From contig JAMHXF010000046.1 in the NCBI GenBank assembly GCA_035910535.1, forward strand, positions 38,496 through 102,495: a stretch of 64,000 nucleotides of DNA. Reading direction: 5' to 3'. Of this stretch, positions 58,839 through 64,000 are shown piece by piece (position 1 is the first letter of the stretch; each line of letters starts with the position of its first letter). This stretch comes from Archangium_A sp035910535. Lineage in GTDB: Bacteria > Myxococcota > Myxococcia > Myxococcales > Myxococcaceae. The notes under the pieces are model-generated. The model worked only from the letters and a program-made list of their open reading frames with translations. It had not been told where the DNA came from and did no database searches. The position numbers and the translations under genes are program-made.

Positions 58839-61800
58839 TCACAGCGTGTCCTCCGGCTCGTCGTCAGGGCTCTTGCCCTTGGCTGCAGGCGCAGGAGCCG
58901 GCGCGTTGGCTTTCTTCTCTGCCTTCTTCTCCGGCTCCGGAGTCGTCAGATCGATCTCGGGCATCGTCTCGGCGACCGGGCGGCTGCCGACCTCCTGCGT
59001 GTTGTTCTTGATGGTCTGCGCCTGCTCCACGGAGATGGTGGGCACGGGCTGAATCGAGGTCAGCACGTCGCCGCCGATGGCCGCCGTCTTGTCGGTGTTC
59101 TGCTTCAGCGACATCACGTCTTCGCGCATCTTGGGGAACTGCTGCGGCGCGTACTTGTTGCGCAGCATCTCGAGCGCGGCCTCGGTGCAGGGGTTGAACA
59201 CGTCGAGCTCCTGGCTCTTCTGAACCACGGCGGTGAAGGCGTCGGTGGCGTTCTTCTTCACCGGCTCGGCCTGCTGCTCGAACTGCGGCCGGAGCTCGAT
59301 GAGCAGGTCTTCAGGCAACCCTGCAGGCACCGGGAAGTTGATGAGCTGATCTGCGAGCTGGTCGTACGCGAGGCCGATTTTGTGGAGCGCGCAGATGGCC
59401 GGGTCGGCCGACTTGAACGACACCGTCTTGGTGTACGTCTTCTGAATCTCCGTCAGCGCGTTGCTCTTGCTGGTGATGGAGCCCTTGAGTTCGCCGATGT
59501 TCTGCAGCTTCGACCAGCGCAGCTTGAGCGCGTTGTACTTACGCCACTCGTCTTCGTTCTGAATGAAGTTGGCGCGGGCCACGGCGTCGAGCGCGGTGAT
59601 CTCGAGCGCGTCACGCTGACGCTTGGGCAGCTTCTCGTAATAGTCAGAAATGCGGTTGTAGACGCCGCGCGCGGCCTTCGTGTTCTTCTGCTTCTCTTCG
59701 TAGATCGTCGCGATGCGGCCCTCAGCGGTCAGCACCTTGCTCGGGTCTTTGACGTACTTCTTCTCGTACTCCTCGAGCCCCTTGGTGACCTTGCCCCACT
59801 GACCCATCTTCTCGTACAGATCGAGGATCGACTTCTCGACGGCCTCGGCGTCTTTCGACGTTGGCCACAGCTCGAGGTACTTCTCGCGGTTCTTGAGCGC
59901 CTGCTTGTACGCACCCAAACCGTCGCGGAAGACGCCCGCGTTGAAGAGCGCGTCCTGCGCCTTCTGCTCTTCCCACACCTGCTCGGCTGCGGCCTTCGGC
60001 GCTTCCTTCGCGCCCTTCTTCGGAGCCACCTTGCCCTTCTTTGGCTGCGGGCCACGGCTCTTCTCGTACGCGACCGCGTAGGCCTCGTAGTAGTCGGCGG
60101 CCGGGTCGAAGTCGGCGATGGCCTCGTAGCCTTCGGCGAGCGCGAACATCGTCTGCGGCACGTACTGCGACTTGGGGTACTTCTGAATGAGCTGCTTTCG
60201 CACCTCGATGGCGCGGTTGAGCATCTTGCCGTTGAAGAAGTCGATGGCGGCGTTGAAGAGCGCCTTGTCGGCGAGCTCCGTCTTCGGCCACTCGCTCACG
60301 AACGTGATGTAGGCCTCGCCGGCCTTGGCGTATTCCTTCTTCGCCTCGAGCTGGTTGATGAGCTTGAAGCTCGACTGCTCGATGAGCTTCGCGAGCTCTT
60401 CGCGGAACTTGCCGACCGCCAGCTTGTCCTCCGCGTAGAACTTGCGGGCCCAGTCGTTGACCTTCTGCCAGTCGCCGATGAGGTTGTACGAGTCGAGCAC
60501 CAGGTTGGCGGCGATTTCGCCGGCCTTCGAGCCGTCTTCGAACTTGTAGTCAGGCGACTTGAGCGCGATGTCCGACAACCGCGCGACCGCCTCGTCGAGG
60601 TGGTTGTAGTCGTAATAAATGCGCGCGGCCTTGTACGAGATCTCGACCTTCTTCTCGCCCTTCTCGATGTACTTCAAATAGTTGTTACAGGCGTCGAGCA
60701 GGTTCTGCTTCGAGGGCGGAATGCTGAGCTTCTTGTTCGGGTCGGTGACGGCCTCGGGCTTGATCTTCCCGCTCGCCTCGTCGGCCTTCACGACCTCCGT
60801 CCACGCGAGAATCGCGTTGTACGAAGAGTTGTTCAGGTACTTGCCCGTCTTCTCCTTCTTGTTGATGCGCTCGATGTCGACACCGAAGACCGTCGTGTAC
60901 TCACCAGCGGCCTTCTCGTACTTGTTCAGGTTGTCGTTGAGCAGCTCGGCCCAGAAGAAGCGCAGGTCGTAGGCCTTGGGGCTCTGAGGGAACAACGTGA
61001 GGTAGTCGGCGTAGACGGCGTTGGCGAACTCGAAGGTCTGCTCGTCGCGCGTCTTGCGGCCTTCGTTGTGCCAGTCGACGGCGAGGCGCGAAATGGTGCG
61101 CTCGGCGAGCTCGCGCGCTTCGTCGAGCGAGCGCTTGTCTTTGTCTTCGAGCTTCGGGTTGCCCTTGAGCACGTCGTCCATGATCTTCACGAGGCGACGC
61201 ACCTGCTGCACCGTCATCTGCTTGTTGCCGGCGCGCATGACGCAGTCGACGACGCGCGACTGGAAGCCGGGCGCTTCGGGCGACAACGGGCGCTCGGTGA
61301 TGAGCATGTTGTACGCGAGCGCCGCTTCGCGATCTTTGCCGTCTTCATAGAAGAGGCTCGCGAGCTGCTTGAGCATGGTGCGGAGATCTTCAGGCGTCTT
61401 CGCCAGCTTGTTGAACTTCTCTTTCGCCTCGGTCGGGCCGCCACCACCACGCGAATACGCGCGCACGTAGTCAGTGCGGGCTTCCTTCGCGAGGCCGGTG
61501 CGTGAGCCCTTCGCGCCCTTCTTGCCTTCGACTTCTTCTGCGCCGGCGAAGTCGACGTAGAGGACGACGGCCTTCCACATGTCCTGGGCCTTCTCGAACT
61601 CCGACATGTTGAAGTGGCACCAGCCCTGTTTGTAGAGCGCGTAGCCGTAGACTTGGTTCTCGGGGAACTTGGCGGCGTTCTTGTAGTTCTCGAGCGCCTT
61701 CTCGAGAGACTCCTTCTTGCCCTTCGAGCCGTTGAACCAGTACTCGCCGACCGCGAGGTACGAGTCAGGCAGGTACTTCGACTTGGGGTACTTGCTGATG

Positions 61801-62414
61801 AGGCGGCCGTACGCGACGAGCGCACGCTTCTCATCGTTCATTTCCATGAGGTTGAGCCCGAGGAAGTAGAGGACCTCGTCGGTGCGCTCGAAGTCTTTGT
61901 ATTCCTGAACGATCGTCGAATAGGCCTTCACGGCCTCTTGCGCGTAGACCTTCGACTCTTCGTTCAGCTTGGCCTTCTCGGCTTCGGCCGCTTCGATGCC
62001 CGCCTTGTCGTCGGCGTTCATCGAACGAATCTTGTCGTCGTCTTTACGGTTGGCTTCGAACGAGATGTACTTCGACTCTTCCCAGTAGAGCTCGCCGAGA
62101 CGGAAGAGGAGCCCGGGCTTCTCTTTCTTGTCCGTCGTGAAATCGATGATCTTCTTGAGGTCGGCGATCTGCTCGCGGCGCTTGGCGGCGACCTGCACTT
62201 CGACGCCGAGACGGAACTGATCGTATTTCAGCGCAGGCGCTTCATCGCGCTTCTCTTTCTTGCGCGTGATGTCGCCGGCCAGCGACTTGTCGGGGACGAG
62301 GCTCGTTTCTTTCTTCTTGAGCTCGACTTCTTTGGCAGCCTTCTTGTCAGCTGGCGCCTGAGCGACGGCCTGCAACGAGAGAGCGACGAGAACGGCAATG
62401 ACAGATCGGCGCAT
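58839..62414 (-). CDS. gltD: Gliding-motility TPR protein GltD/AgmU-like
   Basis: A 1191-aa periplasmic TPR protein (signal 1-18). Residues about 60-1050 are TPR/helical repeats of irregular length (KAYDLRFFWAELLNDN, VAYEKSRGPQPKKG), many Lys-rich. The C-terminus is Ala/Pro/Lys-rich and ends DDEPEDTL. In Myxococcus AgmU/GltD is of this size and lies next to AglT/GltE in the A-motility cluster, which is the basis of the name. ATG 62414 has AGGAAG upstream; TTG 62429 is the open alternative. The 166 bases upstream to 62580 hold its promoter, not identified. Confidence 0.82.
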   Translation of the reverse strand: MRRSVIAVLVALSLQAVAQAPADKKAAKEVELKKKETSLVPDKSLAGDITRKKEKRDEAPALKYDQFRLGVEVQVAAKRREQIADLKKIIDFTTDKKEKPGLLFRLGELYWEESKYISFEANRKDDDKIRSMNADDKAGIEAAEAEKAKLNEESKVYAQEAVKAYSTIVQEYKDFERTDEVLYFLGLNLMEMNDEKRALVAYGRLISKYPKSKYLPDSYLAVGEYWFNGSKGKKESLEKALENYKNAAKFPENQVYGYALYKQGWCHFNMSEFEKAQDMWKAVVLYVDFAGAEEVEGKKGAKGSRTGLAKEARTDYVRAYSRGGGGPTEAKEKFNKLAKTPEDLRTMLKQLASLFYEDGKDREAALAYNMLITERPLSPEAPGFQSRVVDCVMRAGNKQMTVQQVRRLVKIMDDVLKGNPKLEDKDKRSLDEARELAERTISRLAVDWHNEGRKTRDEQTFEFANAVYADYLTLFPQSPKAYDLRFFWAELLNDNLNKYEKAAGEYTTVFGVDIERINKKEKTGKYLNNSSYNAILAWTEVVKADEASGKIKPEAVTDPNKKLSIPPSKQNLLDACNNYLKYIEKGEKKVEISYKAARIYYDYNHLDEAVARLSDIALKSPDYKFEDGSKAGEIAANLVLDSYNLIGDWQKVNDWARKFYAEDKLAVGKFREELAKLIEQSSFKLINQLEAKKEYAKAGEAYITFVSEWPKTELADKALFNAAIDFFNGKMLNRAIEVRKQLIQKYPKSQYVPQTMFALAEGYEAIADFDPAADYYEAYAVAYEKSRGPQPKKGKVAPKKGAKEAPKAAAEQVWEEQKAQDALFNAGVFRDGLGAYKQALKNREKYLELWPTSKDAEAVEKSILDLYEKMGQWGKVTKGLEEYEKKYVKDPSKVLTAEGRIATIYEEKQKNTKAARGVYNRISDYYEKLPKRQRDALEITALDAVARANFIQNEDEWRKYNALKLRWSKLQNIGELKGSITSKSNALTEIQKTYTKTVSFKSADPAICALHKIGLAYDQLADQLINFPVPAGLPEDLLIELRPQFEQQAEPVKKNATDAFTAVVQKSQELDVFNPCTEAALEMLRNKYAPQQFPKMREDVMSLKQNTDKTAAIGGDVLTSIQPVPTISVEQAQTIKNNTQEVGSRPVAETMPEIDLTTPEPEKKAEKKANAPAPAPAAKGKSPDDEPEDTL

Positions 62415-62580
62415 GTTCTTCCTGGGCAAAAGAGTCCGCTCGTAAAATTTTGCAGCCGCGATGGACTGCCGACGCGGTGATCACTTGCGGCAAGCAAGTG
62501 GTCGGGACTCCTTGGAAAATTCCCTTTGAGCGAGCGAAATCATCTCCCTCACGTCTCACAGGGTCAAGCAACGACTACTG
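62415..62580. other. Intergenic region upstream of gltD
   Basis: 166 bases without a gene between the secreted unknown and gltD (both minus). It should contain the gltD promoter. I see AT-rich stretches (AAAATTTTACGAG and GGAAAATTCCC) but no boxes I would name with confidence. Confidence 0.3.
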
Positions 62581-63417
62581 CTACCGGGAGGGCCCGACCT
62601 GTAGTCGCTCGAGCAGCGCGCGCGCGCCCAGCGCGGCCTTCGCGTCGGCGCCGACCTCGATGACCAACTCGACCGAGGGGTCTCGTACGAGCAGCGACTG
62701 CAAGAGCCACAGCTCGGTGTCGGCCTGCACGACGACGCGCGTCCCGGCGCCACACGGAAACACGTCGCTCGAGAGCGCCAGCAAGCTGGCCACGTGGAGC
62801 TCGACCGACGGATCAGCGGCAGTCCGTTCAGCACACGACACCGGCAACAGAGCGCCGGGCGCGGACGCCACGACCCGGCGCCCCGGTAGCCCACGAAACT
62901 GACTCCACGTGAGCAGATCGATGGGCGCGTCGGGGGCCCAGCGCACCTCGGCGGCCCGGGAGCGACGAATGGCCTCGAAGTCGGCGTCGCTCAACGCGCC
63001 CTTCACCTGCAGCGCGGCTCTCCGAGCGCCCGGCAAGCGACCTGCCACTGAGAGTGACGCGAGGTCGAGCCAGGCCCCCGCCTTCGGCACCTTCGAGAAG
63101 ATCGTCGCGTCGACGGGCTTGAGCGGCGCGCGGAGTTGCACCCACGCCGAGTCGAAGCGCGCGAGGTTCTCGAGCGTCGAGACCTTCAACGTGTTGCTGT
63201 CAGTGCGGAGCCAGAGCGTCACGCCCGGCCTGGCGAGATCGCGGAGCCGATCGGTCTCCAACGCTTCGTGAACGCGAACGTGAACGCGCGGCGCAGTGGC
63301 CACCAGCACGTCGGGGGCACCATTCGGGAGCGGCCGCTGGTTCTGCGCAGCGGCGCTCACCGTCAGCAGCGCGACGAGCGCGCTACTGGTTCTTCTCAAT
63401 CCACTTCGAGAAGGCAT
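62581..63417 (-). CDS. Hypothetical secreted protein
   Basis: A 278-aa protein, unrecognised. The start MPSRSGLRRTSSALVALL then TVSAAAQ is a signal peptide, chosen (ATG 63417) because AAAGG lies just upstream. The frame is open to 63606, but that part is an out-of-frame read of the FecR gene. The body is rich in Arg/Leu/Val/Ala with two Cys (LPVSCAERT and DVFPCGAG) that could form a disulphide. The 5' end overlaps the FecR-domain gene by 35 bases, so they are co-transcribed. Confidence 0.7.
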   Translation of the reverse strand: MPSRSGLRRTSSALVALLTVSAAAQNQRPLPNGAPDVLVATAPRVHVRVHEALETDRLRDLARPGVTLWLRTDSNTLKVSTLENLARFDSAWVQLRAPLKPVDATIFSKVPKAGAWLDLASLSVAGRLPGARRAALQVKGALSDADFEAIRRSRAAEVRWAPDAPIDLLTWSQFRGLPGRRVVASAPGALLPVSCAERTAADPSVELHVASLLALSSDVFPCGAGTRVVVQADTELWLLQSLLVRDPSVELVIEVGADAKAALGARALLERLQVGPSR

Positions 63418-64000
63418 CGGCCTTTGACGCAGCATCGACTTCAGCCTGCTCCCAGAGGTCGACGCCGACAACGATCTGCTGATTGGCGGCGAGCGTGACG
63501 AAGATCTTTTCCCACTGGTCGGCCGAGACCTCTTGCGGGCCGGCCACTTCGACGCGCGGGCCCTTCTTCGGCGCGGCGGCCTTGAGCGACTTCGCGATGG
63601 CCTCACTCGGCTTGACCGCCACCGAGCCTTCGACGACGCGGACGATCGACGCGCGGCGCGCCTGGCTCTTGCCCTTGGCGGCCTTCACCAATGCGTCAGC
63701 GTCGATGCGGAAGATCGTGCCGCGAACGCCAGCCACGGCGCGCTCGGTGGACACCTCGAACTTGCCGCCGCCGAGCGCCTTCTTCACCTTCGTCCACAAC
63801 GAGCCGCCCTTGAGCAGCCCCGAGAAGCCCTTTCGCTCCTGGCCTTCGAACTCGGCCTCGGTGATCTCGAGCGTCGAGGCGGGCGCGAGCAGAATCACGC
63901 TGCCGTCGGCGAGCTCGAACTTGAGGTTGCCGGTCTTCACGGTGAGCGTGTCACCGAGCTCGACGGCGGCGCCGACCGTCAACGCCACGGCGGCCCCGCC
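63383..64000 (-). CDS. FecR-domain protein (5' end beyond right edge)
   Basis: About 205 residues are visible. The FecR domain starts near the right edge: VGAAVELGDTLTVKTGN, FELADGSVILLAPASTLEI and the RAVAGVRGTIFRIDADA segment are the classic pattern. FecR domains act as periplasmic receivers or signal-sensing modules linked to sigma regulation or to secreted cell-surface proteins. The frame is open past 64000, so N-terminal signal peptide and start are outside the window. The C-terminal 90 residues (DQWEKIFVTLAANQQIVVGV) have no known motif. Confidence 0.87.
   Translation of the reverse strand, partial: GGAAVALTVGAAVELGDTLTVKTGNLKFELADGSVILLAPASTLEITEAEFEGQERKGFSGLLKGGSLWTKVKKALGGGKFEVSTERAVAGVRGTIFRIDADALVKAAKGKSQARRASIVRVVEGSVAVKPSEAIAKSLKAAAPKKGPRVEVAGPQEVSADQWEKIFVTLAANQQIVVGVDLWEQAEVDAASKADAFSKWIEKNQ

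Noticed and set aside
59382..61505. 707-codon plus-strand frame opposite gltD
   Set aside because: A shadow of the TPR gene, with compositionally biased, motif-free translation.

Overview
The window is about 64 kb of dense, high-GC bacterial chromosome with no mobile element, CRISPR array, rRNA or tRNA that I could find. Several features point to a predatory or gliding myxobacterium (Myxococcota): a gliding-motility pair resembling GltD/AgmU and GltE/AglT at 57.4-62.4 kb, a secreted protein ending in a MYXO-CTERM-type sorting tail with 'DAG' linkers at 32.4-33.8 kb, a eukaryotic-like Ser/Thr kinase, a PrkA-type kinase, and many lipoproteins and secreted metallopeptidases. Genes are packed with 4-base start/stop overlaps, and no gap between genes exceeds about 170 bases.

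Layout. 0-4.4 kb (minus): 3' part of an RNase R gene running off the left edge, a small barrel-like protein and a Lys/Ala-rich protein. 4.5-7.4 kb (plus): moeA, ribA and an MBL-fold hydrolase. 7.3-9.3 kb (minus): a LipB-Nudix fusion and a zinc-finger/P-loop protein. 9.3-11.3 kb (plus): MFS transporter and a hypothetical. 11.3-13.0 kb (minus): membrane-anchored unknown and M48 lipoprotein peptidase. 13.1-16.8 kb (plus): ECF sigma factor, anti-sigma factor, secreted caspase-like protease with an EF-hand-like loop and a predicted C-terminal barrel, and a lipoprotein; this is the most system-like cluster of the window. 16.8-26 kb (minus): SDR-like protein, coiled-coil protein, M3-like peptidase, cold-shock protein, M2 (ACE-like) peptidase, Ser/Thr kinase, cmk, accA. 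26-27.6 kb (plus): GapN-type dehydrogenase. 27.7-33.8 kb (minus): tandem ArsA/Get3-like ATPase, SpeH, PrkA, MYXO-CTERM metalloprotease-like protein. 34-38.3 kb (plus): Cys-rich lipoprotein and a lid-less Hsp70. 38.4-42 kb (minus): lipoprotein and a TonB-domain/TonB-dependent-receptor fusion. 42-44 kb (plus): Trm112, TatD, TcdA. 43.9-47.3 kb: Sel1-like protein, then the divergent NHEJ pair ligD/ku. 47.3-51.9 kb (plus): SLC13-type transporter, then an ArsR-SRPBCC-(44-aa ORF)-UvrA2 operon behind a clear palindromic operator/promoter. 51.8-53.8 kb (minus): a Tgt-MnmC-type methyltransferase fusion. 53.9-57.4 kb (plus): coiled-coil protein, metallophosphoesterase, CAP-domain lipoprotein. 57.4-64 kb (minus): gltE, gltD, a secreted unknown, and a FecR-domain protein running off the right edge.

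How the genes work together. Housekeeping functions (RNA turnover, molybdopterin, riboflavin, lipoate, CTP and malonyl-CoA supply, tRNA modification) are interleaved with envelope and secreted functions. The notable multi-gene units are the sigma/anti-sigma/caspase operon, the Ku/LigD repair pair, the autoregulated ArsR-UvrA2 operon, SpeH-PrkA, the receptor-lipoprotein pair and the GltD/E pair. Three gene fusions (LipB-Nudix, Tgt-MnmC-like, TonB-receptor) and a tandem ArsA protein are the other unusual architectures. All functional calls come from reading the sequence; no database search was run.
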